Assembly: GCA_035604685.1 (NCBI GenBank)
Contig: DATNIB010000034.1
Location: 1-40,583 of the forward strand
Source of the DNA: DATNIB01 sp035604685
GTDB lineage: Bacteria; Actinomycetota; Acidimicrobiia; Acidimicrobiales; RAAP-2
Length of the DNA stretch: 40,583 nucleotides
Direction: 5' to 3'
Shown piece after piece: positions 24,408 through 31,966 of this stretch; the first letter of the stretch is position 1; every line of letters starts with the position of its first letter. Position numbers and translations under genes: made by a program. The notes under the pieces are model-generated. The model saw only the letters and a program-made list of their open reading frames with translations. It did not search any database and was not told where the DNA came from.

Positions 24408-26045
24408 ATGCCCGAGGACCGGCGGGGGACCGACGCCCCGACCTCCGCGGTGCTCGACGAGGCCCACGTCGGAGACATTCAGGGTGCCTTCGGGACGATC
24501 CGGCAACACGACACGGAGCCTCGTCGGACCTGGTGGGCACGGCTGCTCGTGCTGCTCGCCATCATGGGTCCCGGGCTCATCGTCATGGTGGGCGACAACG
24601 ACGCCGGCGGCGTCTCAACCTATGCCCAGGCCGGCCAGAATTTCGGTCTCACCCTGCTGTGGACCCTTCCTCTCTTGATCCCGGTCCTCATCGTCAATCA
24701 GGAGATGGTGGTTCGTCTGGGGGCAGTCACCGGCGTGGGCCACGCGCGCCTCATCATCGAGCGATTCGGAAGATTCTGGGGTGCGTTTTCGGTCGGCGAC
24801 CTGTTCATCTTGAACTTCTTGACGATCGCCACCGAGTTCATCGGCGTGAGCCTGGCCCTCGGGTACTTCGGCGTCAGCGAGTACATCTCGGTCCCGATCG
24901 CCGCGGTCGGCCTCATCGCCATGACCGCCACGGGGAGTTTCCGACGCTGGGAACGGTTCATGTACGTGTTCGTGATTGCGAACTTCCTCGTCATTCCTCT
25001 GGTGATCTTCAGTCACCCCAAGGCCGGCCCCTTCTTGCACGACCTGGTGGTCCCGGGGGTGCGGGGTGGCTTCAACTCCACCTCCGTGCTGCTCGTGATC
25101 GCCATCGTGGGCACGACGGTGGCCCCCTGGCAGTTGTTCTTCCAGCAGTCCAACATCGTCGACAAGCGGATCACACCGCGGTGGATCAACTATGAGCGAG
25201 CCGACACGTTCATCGGCTCGATTGTCGTGGTCTTTGCCGCTTCCATCCTGGTAGCGGTGCCCGCCGCCGCCTTCTCGGGCACCAAGATCTTTGGCGCCTT
25301 CACGAATGCGGGTGGCGTGGCCCACGGCTTGGCGCACTACGTCGGACACGGGGCCGGAACAATCTTCGCCGTCATCCTCTTGAACTCTTCGATCATCGGC
25401 GCGGCGGCGGTGACATTGTCCACGTCCTACGCCTTCGGCGACGTCTTTGGTGCCCGGCACTCGCTGCACCGCGGCTGGCGAGAAGCCAAGCTGTTCTACG
25501 GGACCTTCTCAGGCATGGTGTTGGTGGCCGCTGGTCTGATCCTGATTCCGGGCGCTCCGCTCGGTGTGATCACCACCGCGGTCCAGGCCCTGGCCGGGGT
25601 GCTGCTGCCGAGCGCCACCGTGTTCCTGCTGCTGCTCTGCAACGACCGCGACGTCCTCGGCCCCTGGGTGAACCGGCCTTGGCTCAATCTCGTCGCCACC
25701 GTCATCGTGTCGATCCTGCTCATGATGTCCTTGATCCTGATGGCGACGACGATGTTCTCGAGCATCAACGTCAGAACACTGTCGCTTGTTCTCGGCTTGG
25801 TACTCCTCGTCGGCTACATCGTTGCCGGCGTCGCAATTGTACGGACGAGGCTGAAGCACCCGCGGCCGGCACCGCCGGTTCCCAGCCAGCCCCGCGACAC
25901 CTGGCGGATGCCCGCACTGGGCCTTCTTGAGCGCCCCAAGTGGTCCCGCGGCCGGCTGACCGCGATGTACCTGCTACGCGGCTACCTCGTGGTGGCGGTG
26001 GTCCTGCTGCTGGTCAAGGCAATCCAGCTCGGTCTGCACAAGTAG
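24408..26045 (+). CDS. Nramp-fold transporter with NRMT-type (Mg2+) metal site
   Basis: A 545-residue membrane protein with the Nramp/SLC11 LeuT fold and about 11 helices after a 40-residue polar N-terminus. Helix 1 reads GPGLIVMVGDNDAGG: the transition-metal motif DPGN is replaced by D65-A-G-G68. Helix 6 reads VGTTVAPWQ: the usual metal-selecting Met of the MPH motif is Ala239. Asn to Gly and Met to Ala are the changes described for Nramp-related magnesium transporters, so Mg2+ rather than Mn2+/Fe2+ is predicted. The neighbouring MgtE-sensor protein supports this. ATG 24408 has GGAGGTG 5 bases upstream. The last 60 residues include a further helix. Confidence 0.88.
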   Translation: MPEDRRGTDAPTSAVLDEAHVGDIQGAFGTIRQHDTEPRRTWWARLLVLLAIMGPGLIVMVGDNDAGGVSTYAQAGQNFGLTLLWTLPLLIPVLIVNQEMVVRLGAVTGVGHARLIIERFGRFWGAFSVGDLFILNFLTIATEFIGVSLALGYFGVSEYISVPIAAVGLIAMTATGSFRRWERFMYVFVIANFLVIPLVIFSHPKAGPFLHDLVVPGVRGGFNSTSVLLVIAIVGTTVAPWQLFFQQSNIVDKRITPRWINYERADTFIGSIVVVFAASILVAVPAAAFSGTKIFGAFTNAGGVAHGLAHYVGHGAGTIFAVILLNSSIIGAAAVTLSTSYAFGDVFGARHSLHRGWREAKLFYGTFSGMVLVAAGLILIPGAPLGVITTAVQALAGVLLPSATVFLLLLCNDRDVLGPWVNRPWLNLVATVIVSILLMMSLILMATTMFSSINVRTLSLVLGLVLLVGYIVAGVAIVRTRLKHPRPAPPVPSQPRDTWRMPALGLLERPKWSRGRLTAMYLLRGYLVVAVVLLLVKAIQLGLHK

Positions 26046-26071
26046 GGAGGGAGCGACGGACCGAGAACCGT

Positions 26072-26839
26072 TCATCTGCCCGAGGTCTGCCGGTCGCCTC
26101 CCATCGAGGGGGCCTTCAGGTGCAAATTGAAGAACGCGACAATGCGCCGCCGGGCGTCTTGAACCGAGGGCTCGTGGTGACCGCCCCCGCCCATGAACTT
26201 CCCCATGACCGCAAAGAGCGCCGGAGAGCGGTCGCCCGCGCCGCGGTGGTCATTGAGGAAACCGTGCCCGGCCTCGGGGTACTCCTTTACGTCGTGCTCT
26301 ATCCCGGCCTCGGTGAGGGCCCGCTCGAGCCGCTGCGCGGCCCCCCGCAACGTCCGGTCCTTGGCCCCGTAGCTCCCCACGATGGGACAGGCCGCGGCCA
26401 GGAAGCTTTCCGTGAGAGCGTCCTTCGGGGCCGTGCCATAGTTCACGCTCGACGCCGAGAAGCCGTGGCCAGGAGCGAGCAGCAGGGCAAATCCGCCTCC
26501 CATGCAGTACCCGATGACACCGATCTTGCCGGTACAGCCGTCCTGCCGAGCCAACCAGGTGCGCGCGGCGTCGATGTCGTCGAACGACCTGCCCTGCCGG
26601 TTGCGTACATCCCGCATCACCGAGCGCATGCAGCTCATCTTCCCGCCCCAGTGGAACAGATCGGGCGCCACCGACAAGTACCCCTCAGACGCCAACCAGT
26701 CCGCCTGGCGCTTCAAGTCGTTGCTCATGCCGAGGGCGTCATGGATCACGACAACTCCCGGCCACGGCCCGCTACCCGGCGGCGCAGCAAGATAGGCAGG
26801 GATATCACCCCGGGCACCGGCGATCTTCACCTCGGCCAC
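26072..26839 (-). CDS. Dienelactone hydrolase family protein
   Basis: A 255-residue alpha/beta hydrolase. It has the nucleophile motif GYCMGG, an acid in GAKD and the catalytic His in EAGHGF. The usual Glu of the first loop is replaced by Asp in IHDALG. It belongs to the same family as the enzyme at 2956-3672 but is only distantly similar. The frame is open much further upstream, but GTG 26839 is chosen because GGGGAGGGGAGG ends 5 bases before it. It converges with the Nramp gene (26 bases between stops). A role in aromatic or lactone breakdown near the pca operon is possible but unproven. Confidence 0.87.
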   Translation of the reverse strand: MAEVKIAGARGDIPAYLAAPPGSGPWPGVVVIHDALGMSNDLKRQADWLASEGYLSVAPDLFHWGGKMSCMRSVMRDVRNRQGRSFDDIDAARTWLARQDGCTGKIGVIGYCMGGGFALLLAPGHGFSASSVNYGTAPKDALTESFLAAACPIVGSYGAKDRTLRGAAQRLERALTEAGIEHDVKEYPEAGHGFLNDHRGAGDRSPALFAVMGKFMGGGGHHEPSVQDARRRIVAFFNLHLKAPSMGGDRQTSGR

Positions 26840-27036
26840 TGCGCCTCCCCTCCCCCGGCGCATGCCTCGACGAAGCACCCGCGGGTTTCGCCCGCTTCCC
26901 AAGAGGCAACCGGACGCCGGCGGTGACCCGAACCCGCTCCCGCGGTGAGCGGTCGCCGATTGGCTTGCGCCCGGCACTTGCCTTGTCTCGAATCACCCCG
27001 AACTGCGTCCAGGATGACCCGGATCAACACACCTTC

Positions 27037-27076
27037 TTAGCGCGCTCGGCGGTGTCTCAATTAGCGCGCTCGGCGG
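27037..27076. repeat. Direct repeat of the tRNA-Arg 3' end
   Basis: The 16-mer TTAGCGCGCTCGGCGG occurs at 27037-27052 and 27061-27076, a 24-base period. The second copy contains the acceptor-stem 3' strand and discriminator base of the tRNA. Duplication of a tRNA 3' end is the classical trace of tRNA-targeted integration, here with almost no DNA between the copies. Confidence 0.6.
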
Positions 27077-27138
27077 GATTCGAACCCACAACCTTCTGAT
27101 CCGTAGTCAGATGCTCTAGTCCGTTGAGCTACGAGCGC
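27065..27138 (-). tRNA. tRNA-Arg (ACG)
   Basis: On the minus strand the acceptor GCGCTCG pairs with CGAGCGC, the D-arm has TAGCTCAACGGACTAGAGC, the anticodon stem TCTGA/TCAGA encloses loop CTACGGA (anticodon ACG, reading CGU and, after inosine modification, CGC/CGA), and the T-arm is GTGGG-TTCGAAT-CCCGC. Length 74; CCA is not encoded. The 3' end is duplicated downstream. Confidence 0.95.
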
Positions 27139-27250
27139 TGGCTCGCCGGGTGCCGGAGAACCCGAATCGGGGACCCGCACCCGGCTACAAGGTAGTCCGG
27201 CGCGCCGGACGCACCGGCCCCCGACGCGTCGGCCGATCGAGCCCGGCACG

Positions 27251-27280
27251 TTGACACGTTCGAACGAGCCAATCTACCCT
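27251..27280 (+). promoter_or_regulatory. Promoter of the pca operon with internal palindrome
   Basis: -35 TTGACA (27251-27256), 18-base spacer, -10 TACCCT (27275-27280). The predicted start is near 27287, about 44 bases before the first reading frame. The spacer begins with the perfect palindrome CGTTCGAACG (27257-27266). Confidence 0.6.
27257..27266. promoter_or_regulatory. Palindrome CGTTCGAACG, candidate IclR-type operator
   Basis: A perfect 10-bp palindrome between the -35 and -10 of the pca promoter. PcaR-type IclR regulators bind GTTCG-containing sites, and the operon encodes an IclR protein, so this is a good candidate for its binding site. Confidence 0.5.
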
Positions 27281-27330
27281 TTTCGCAGAACGCATACGTG
27301 TGCGGCTCGCGCACTTTCGGGAGGAAGCCA

Positions 27331-27387
27331 ATGGCCGAAATCGTGGGCCTCTCGGAAGCAATCGCCACCGCCTCCGACCGTCAGTGA
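27331..27387 (+). pseudogene. 18-codon remnant resembling the pcaI N-terminus, or leader peptide
   Basis: Encodes MAEIVGLSEAIATASDRQ, with GGGAGGA 7 bases before the ATG, a better ribosome-binding site than any other gene in the operon has. The first 12 residues resemble how the alpha subunit of 3-oxoacid/glutaconate-type CoA-transferases begins (MAxVVSLxEAVA, by recollection of the family). The rest of such a gene is missing. The stop overlaps the pcaH GTG by 4 bp (GTGA), so translating this short frame probably delivers ribosomes to pcaH. It may be the stub left by deletion of pcaIJ, or simply a coupling leader. The match is short, so the origin is uncertain. Confidence 0.45.
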
Positions 27388-28082
27388 GCCGGGACGAGTT
27401 GATCGCCGCCACCACCGCTCTCGATCCGCCCTACGACTGGCCCGCCTACCGCTCGAGCGCGCTGCGGTGCCCCCATCGACCGCTGCTCACGCTGCCGGCC
27501 GGACCGACCGAGCTCCACGGTCCAGTGTTCGGCCACCATCGCATCGACCCGGCCGACGCCGACCTGACGGCCCAGCACGCCGGCGAGGCCCTGGGCGAGC
27601 GCATCATCGTCACCGGACGGTTGCTCGACGCCGACGGCCGACCCATCGCCGGGCAGCTGGTCGAGATCTGGCAGGCGAACGCCGCCGGCCGCTACGCCCA
27701 CGGCAACGACCAGCACCCGGCGCCGCTCGACCCCAACTTCACGGGCGCCGGACGCTGCCTCACGGGCGGGGACGGAACCTACCGGTTCGTCACCATCAAG
27801 CCCGGCGCCTACCCCTGGCGCAACCATCCCAATGCGTGGCGGCCGGCCCACATCCATTTCTCGGTCTTCGGGCGCACCTTCACCGAGCGGCTGGTGACCC
27901 AGATGTACTTCCCGGGTGACCCGCTGCTCGACCTGGACCCGATCTACCAGTCGGTGAGCGACGCCGCCCGCCCGCGGCTGGTCTCGGCCTTCGACCTCGG
28001 CACCACGACGCCCGAGTGGGCGCTCGGCTACACCTTCGACGTCGTGGTCGGCGGCCACCTGGCCACCCCGGTGGTCGGCTGA
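27384..28082 (+). CDS. pcaH: Protocatechuate 3,4-dioxygenase beta subunit
   Basis: A 232-residue intradiol dioxygenase subunit. All four non-haem Fe(III) ligands are visible: Tyr104 (ANAAGRY), Tyr143 (GAYPW), His156 and His158 (AHIHFS); their spacings (39, 13 and 2) equal those of Tyr408, Tyr447, His460 and His462 in the Pseudomonas enzyme. EIWQANAAGRY and TYRFVTIKPG are beta-subunit signatures. With PcaG it cleaves protocatechuate to 3-carboxy-cis,cis-muconate. The frame is open to 27300, but GTG 27384 is preferred because it overlaps the stop of the short upstream frame (GTGA) and fits the family length. Its stop overlaps the pcaG start by one base. Confidence 0.95.
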   Translation: MSRDELIAATTALDPPYDWPAYRSSALRCPHRPLLTLPAGPTELHGPVFGHHRIDPADADLTAQHAGEALGERIIVTGRLLDADGRPIAGQLVEIWQANAAGRYAHGNDQHPAPLDPNFTGAGRCLTGGDGTYRFVTIKPGAYPWRNHPNAWRPAHIHFSVFGRTFTERLVTQMYFPGDPLLDLDPIYQSVSDAARPRLVSAFDLGTTTPEWALGYTFDVVVGGHLATPVVG

Positions 28083-28612
28083 TGCCCGGCCACCCCACGC
28101 CCTCGCAGACGGTCGGCCCGTTCTTCTCGCTCGGGGTGTCCTGGATCGACGCCGACGAGCTGGTCGATCCCGGCCGTTCGGGGGCGGTGGTCCTGTTGGG
28201 ACGGGTGCTCGACGGCTCGGGGGCGCCGGTGCCCGACGCGCTGGTCGAGATCTTCCAGGCCTCTCCCACCGGGCGCTTCGACCCGAACGCCGAGGAACGC
28301 TGGAGCGGGTTCGGGCGATGCCTGAGCGACGACGACGGGACCTACCGGTTCGTCACCGTGAAACCCGGCGCGCTGGGCGCGCATTCGGCACCCCACATCG
28401 ACGTGTCGGTGTTTGCCCGCGGCCTCTTGCAGCGGGTGGTCACGAGGTGCTACTTCCCGGACGAGCCCGATGCCAACCGGGCGGACGCCGTGCTCCGCGC
28501 GATCGACGATCCGGCCGTCCGCGGTTCACTGGTGGCGGTGCCCGACGGCGAGGGCCTCCGCTTCGACATCCGCCTCCAGGGGGCGGGGGAGACGGCGTTC
28601 TTTGCCTGGTGA
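28082..28612 (+). CDS. pcaG: Protocatechuate 3,4-dioxygenase alpha subunit
   Basis: A 176-residue alpha subunit. It begins HPTPSQTVGPFFSLGV, the typical PcaG opening, and carries DALVEIFQASPTGRF and TYRFVTVKPGA, the same fold as PcaH but without the iron-binding Tyr/His set (APHIDVSVFARG replaces AHIHFSVFG). It pairs with PcaH to form the active site. The ATG at 28082 shares its A with the pcaH stop (TGATG), so the two are translated in tandem. The 3' end overlaps the likely pcaB start. Confidence 0.95.
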   Translation: MPGHPTPSQTVGPFFSLGVSWIDADELVDPGRSGAVVLLGRVLDGSGAPVPDALVEIFQASPTGRFDPNAEERWSGFGRCLSDDDGTYRFVTVKPGALGAHSAPHIDVSVFARGLLQRVVTRCYFPDEPDANRADAVLRAIDDPAVRGSLVAVPDGEGLRFDIRLQGAGETAFFAW

Positions 28613-29957
28613 GCCGGCCCGAAGCGGCGGCGGCATCTTCGAGCCGATCGTCACGAGCGACGATCTGCTGGCGACGACCGACGACCGGGCCTGGGTGCGG
28701 GCGATGCTCGACGTCGAGGCCGCCCTGGCCCGGGTCGAGGCGCGCCACGGGGTGATCCCCGGGGAGGCGGCGGCGGCCATCGGCGCCGGCTGCGACACCG
28801 CGCCGGTGGACCTCGACGAGCTCGGGCGGGCCGCCCGGGCGGGCGGCAACCCGGTGATCCCGCTCGTGGCGATCCTCCGCCGGGCGCTCCCACCCTCGGC
28901 CCGGGACTGGGTCCACTGGGGGGCGACCAGCCAGGACGTGCTCGATACGGCGGCCATGCTGATCGTGGCGCGTTCGCTGCCCCTCATCGACGCCGACCTG
29001 ACGCAGCTGGCGGCCGGGTGCGCCGGGCTGGCCGAGCGCCACCGCTCGACGCCCATGGCGGGCCGGACCCTGCTACAGCACGCCCTGCCGATCACCTTCG
29101 GCCAGAAGGCGGCCGGCTGGCTGGTGGCGGCGCTCGACGCACGGGCCGCGCTCCGCAACGTGGTGCCCCGCCTGGCCGTGCAGCTGGGCGGGGCGGCGGG
29201 CACGCTCGCCGCCCTCGGCGACGCCGGACCCGAGGTCCTGCGCTCCCTCGCCCTCGACCTCGGGCTGGCCGAACCCGTGCTCCCGTGGCACACCGACCGG
29301 ACCCGCGTGGCGGAGGTGGCGAGTGCGCTGGGCCTGGTGGCCGGGACGGGGGCGAAGATTGCGTTCGATGTCGCACTCATGATGCAGACCGAGATCGCGG
29401 AGGTCCAAGAGCCGGCGGCGCCGGGCCGCGGCGGCTCCTCGACCCTCCCGCACAAGCGGAACCCGGTCGGCGCGGCCGCCGTCGGCGCGGCCGAGCGCCA
29501 TGCCACGTCGCTCGTCGGGCTGCTCCTGGCCGGCATGGTCCAGGAGCACGAGCGGGCGGTCGGGGCGTGGCAGGCCGAGTGGGAGGCGCTCGGATCGCTC
29601 CTGCGCGTGGCCGGCGGCATCGCGGCGCGCGTCGCCGAGACCGTCGTCGGCCTCGAGGTCTCCACCGACGCGATGGCGCGCAACCTGCGCCAGTCCGGTG
29701 GCCTGCTCCTGTCCGAGCGCGTCGTCATCGCCCTGTCGCCGGCCGTTGGCCGGGAGAAGGCTCTCGCCGCGGTGCGGCGCGCCGGGGAACGCCGCTCCAC
29801 GTCCGGTCGCTCCTTCGCCGACGAGCTGCTGGAGGAGCCGGCGGTGCGCGACCACCTCGGTCCGGCCGAAGTGGCGCGGCTTCTCGATCCGCTCGGCTAC
29901 CTCGGCTCGGCCGAGCGGTTCGTCGACCGCGCCCTCGCCGCCTACCGGAGCGCCTGA
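28602..29957 (+). CDS. pcaB: 3-carboxy-cis,cis-muconate cycloisomerase
   Basis: About 451 residues of the fumarase/aspartase superfamily. FEPIVTSDDLLATTDDRAWVRAMLDVEAALARVEARHGVIP is the usual PcaB beginning, VHWGATSQDVLDTA the first active-site region and GRGGSSTLPHKRNP (about residue 275-288) the superfamily signature. It converts 3-carboxymuconate to 4-carboxymuconolactone. The frame is open far upstream inside pcaG. No ATG or GTG lies near the homologous start, so TTG 28602 is proposed, with GGGGGAGA about 11 bases upstream; this overlaps pcaG by 11 bases. pcaL begins 2 bases after the stop. Confidence 0.9.
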   Translation: MPGEPARSGGGIFEPIVTSDDLLATTDDRAWVRAMLDVEAALARVEARHGVIPGEAAAAIGAGCDTAPVDLDELGRAARAGGNPVIPLVAILRRALPPSARDWVHWGATSQDVLDTAAMLIVARSLPLIDADLTQLAAGCAGLAERHRSTPMAGRTLLQHALPITFGQKAAGWLVAALDARAALRNVVPRLAVQLGGAAGTLAALGDAGPEVLRSLALDLGLAEPVLPWHTDRTRVAEVASALGLVAGTGAKIAFDVALMMQTEIAEVQEPAAPGRGGSSTLPHKRNPVGAAAVGAAERHATSLVGLLLAGMVQEHERAVGAWQAEWEALGSLLRVAGGIAARVAETVVGLEVSTDAMARNLRQSGGLLLSERVVIALSPAVGREKALAAVRRAGERRSTSGRSFADELLEEPAVRDHLGPAEVARLLDPLGYLGSAERFVDRALAAYRSA

Positions 29958-29959
29958 GC

Positions 29960-31108
29960 GTGCCGGTCGTGGCGCACGAGGGGGCGAACATCCACTACGA
30001 GACCCAGGGGCCGGCCGGCGCCCCCGTGCTGGTGCTCGCCAACTCGCTCGGCACGACCACGGCCATGTGGGACGAGCAGCTGACGGCGCTGTCCCAGCGC
30101 TTCTTGGTGGTGCGCTACGACCACCGCGGGCACGGCCGCTCCTCGGCCACGCCGGGGCCGTACACGATCGAGCTGCTGGGCGCCGACTGTCTGGCCGTGC
30201 TCGACGATCTCGGCGCGGCGCGGGCGTCGCTGTGCGGCCTCTCGATCGGGGGCGCCGTCGCCCTGTGGGTGGCGGCCCACGCCCCCGACCGGGTGGAGCG
30301 CCTGGTCCTGTGCTGCACCCGGCCGGCCTTCCCGCCCCCCGAGCAGTGGGCCGACCGGGCCGCCCTCGTCCGCGCGCAGGGGACCGCGCCGCTCCTCGAC
30401 GTCCTGATGGGGCGCTGGTTCAGCCCGTCGTTCGAGGACACCGACGGCGCCATGCGCCGGCGCGTGGACGGCATGCTGCGCACCGTCGACCCGGAGGCCT
30501 ACGCCGGGTGCTGCGAGGCCCTGGGTGCCATGGACCAGACGGCCGTCCTGGCCGCCGTGGTGGCGCCCACGCTCGTCGTCGGCGGGGCACACGACCCCGT
30601 CTCCCCGCCGGCCGACGCCGCCGCGCTGGCCACCGGCATCGCCGGGTCCGCGCTGGTCGTGCTCTCGGGCGCCGCGCACCTGGCCAACATCGAGCAGCCG
30701 GCGCGCTTCACCGAGGCCGTGCTCTCCCACCTGGCCGATCCCCCGGCCATCCGGGGGGACCGGGTGCGGCGCTCGGTGCTCGGCGACGAGCACGTGGACC
30801 GGGCGGCCGCCGGCGCCACCGAGTTCACCGCGGGCTTCCAGGACCTCGTCGAGCGGACGGCCTGGGGCGAAATCTGGACCCGGCCCGGCCTCGACCCGGC
30901 GACCCGGAGCTGCATCACGCTCTCGATGCTGGTCGCGCTCGGCCACTTCGACGAGCTGGAGTTCCACATCCGGGGCGCCAGGCGCAACGGCCTGACCGGC
31001 GCCCAGATCGCCGAGGTGCTGCTGCAGACCGCCATCTACTGCGGCTTCCCCGCGGCCAACCGCGCCTTCGCCGTGGCCCGGCGCGCCCTCCACGAACGCG
31101 ATGACTGA
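29960..31108 (+). CDS. pcaL: PcaL: 3-oxoadipate enol-lactonase fused to 4-carboxymuconolactone decarboxylase
   Basis: A 382-residue bifunctional protein. Residues 1-260 are an alpha/beta hydrolase like PcaD: RYDHRGHGRS, nucleophile Ser95 in GLSIGG, acid Asp212 in GGAHDPV and His240 in GAAHLANIEQP. Residues 265-380 are the PcaC decarboxylase: RRSVLGDEHVDRA, WTRPGLDPATRSCITLSMLVALGHFDELEFHIRGARRNGLTGAQIAEVLLQTAIYCGFPAANRAF. It decarboxylates 4-carboxymuconolactone and hydrolyses the enol-lactone to 3-oxoadipate. The fusion is known in Rhodococcus and Streptomyces. GTG 29960 follows the pcaB stop by 2 bases; the end overlaps the IclR gene by 8 bases. Confidence 0.95.
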   Translation: MPVVAHEGANIHYETQGPAGAPVLVLANSLGTTTAMWDEQLTALSQRFLVVRYDHRGHGRSSATPGPYTIELLGADCLAVLDDLGAARASLCGLSIGGAVALWVAAHAPDRVERLVLCCTRPAFPPPEQWADRAALVRAQGTAPLLDVLMGRWFSPSFEDTDGAMRRRVDGMLRTVDPEAYAGCCEALGAMDQTAVLAAVVAPTLVVGGAHDPVSPPADAAALATGIAGSALVVLSGAAHLANIEQPARFTEAVLSHLADPPAIRGDRVRRSVLGDEHVDRAAAGATEFTAGFQDLVERTAWGEIWTRPGLDPATRSCITLSMLVALGHFDELEFHIRGARRNGLTGAQIAEVLLQTAIYCGFPAANRAFAVARRALHERDD

Positions 31109-31952
31109 TCCCGGGCGCGACGACGAGGCCTCGGACGAGGGGGCCGCCGGGGTCAAGGGACGGCGCCACTCCAACTTCGTCCAGTCCCTCGACCGCGGGC
31201 TGGCCGTCCTGCGGGCCTTCGGGCCCGAGCACTCCCAACTCACGCTCTCCGACGTGGCGCGCTCGACCGGCCTCACGCGCGCCGCCGCGCGCCGCTTCCT
31301 GCTCACCCTGGTCCAGCTCGGCTACGTGACGACCGACAAGCGCCTGTTCCGGCTGAGCCCGCGCGTCCTCGAGCTTGGCTTCGGCTACCTGTCGGGCCTC
31401 GGCCTGACCGACATCGCGGCGCCCCACATGGAGGAGCTGGTGGCCGCGGTGCAGGAGTCCTCGTCCATCGCCGTGCTCGACGGCGACGACATCGTCTACG
31501 TCGTGCGCGTGCCGACGAAGCGGATCATGGCGGTCACGATCACGGTCGGCACCCGTTTCCCCGCTTACTGCACCTCTCTCGGCCGGGTGCTCCTGGCCAG
31601 CCTGTCCGAGGAGGCGCTGGCCGGCTACCTCTGCCGGGTGACGCTCGCACCCCTGACCGAACGCACCGTCACCGATCCGAACCGCCTGGTGGCGGCGCTC
31701 GACCAGACGCGCACCCAGCGCTACTGCGTGGTGGACCAGGAGCTGGAGGACGGCCTGCGCTCGGCCGCCGTCCCGATCCTCGACAGCCGCGGCGCGCCGT
31801 TGGCGGCCCTCAACGTGTCGGTGCACGCCAGCCGGGTCACGCTCGACGAGCTGCGCGGCCGCTACCTGGCCGAGCTCCGCACCTGCGCCGACCGGATCAA
31901 CGCCGACCTGCGCGCCGTCGGCGCCGCCGCCGGCCGGACCCGGGTCCACTGA
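31101..31952 (+). CDS. IclR family regulator (PcaR/PobR-like)
   Basis: A 283-residue IclR protein. The N-terminal winged helix (about 27-95) reads FVQSLDRGLAVLRAFGPEHSQLTLSDVARSTGLTRAAARRFLLTLVQLGYV, and the effector domain follows (GLTDIAAPHMEELVAAVQESSSIAVLDGDDIVYVVRV, AYCTSLGRVLLA, DQELEDGLRSAAVPI), closely matching PcaR/PcaU/PobR. These respond to protocatechuate, 3-oxoadipate or 4-hydroxybenzoate. It overlaps pcaL by 8 bases (ATGACTGA) and lies between the pca genes and pobA, so it presumably controls the whole operon, perhaps through the palindrome in the promoter. Activator or repressor cannot be decided. Confidence 0.92.
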   Translation: MTDPGRDDEASDEGAAGVKGRRHSNFVQSLDRGLAVLRAFGPEHSQLTLSDVARSTGLTRAAARRFLLTLVQLGYVTTDKRLFRLSPRVLELGFGYLSGLGLTDIAAPHMEELVAAVQESSSIAVLDGDDIVYVVRVPTKRIMAVTITVGTRFPAYCTSLGRVLLASLSEEALAGYLCRVTLAPLTERTVTDPNRLVAALDQTRTQRYCVVDQELEDGLRSAAVPILDSRGAPLAALNVSVHASRVTLDELRGRYLAELRTCADRINADLRAVGAAAGRTRVH

Positions 31953-31966
31953 GCGACCCTCCCCCG

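Noticed and set aside
29018..29959. Long upstream extension of the pcaL frame
   Set aside because: It lies entirely within pcaB in another frame and is Arg/Gly-rich without motifs; GTG 29960 matches the PcaD start.
29960..31108. PcaD-PcaC fusion as a novel fusion
   Set aside because: Fused pcaL is well known in actinobacteria, so it is annotated but not reported as new.
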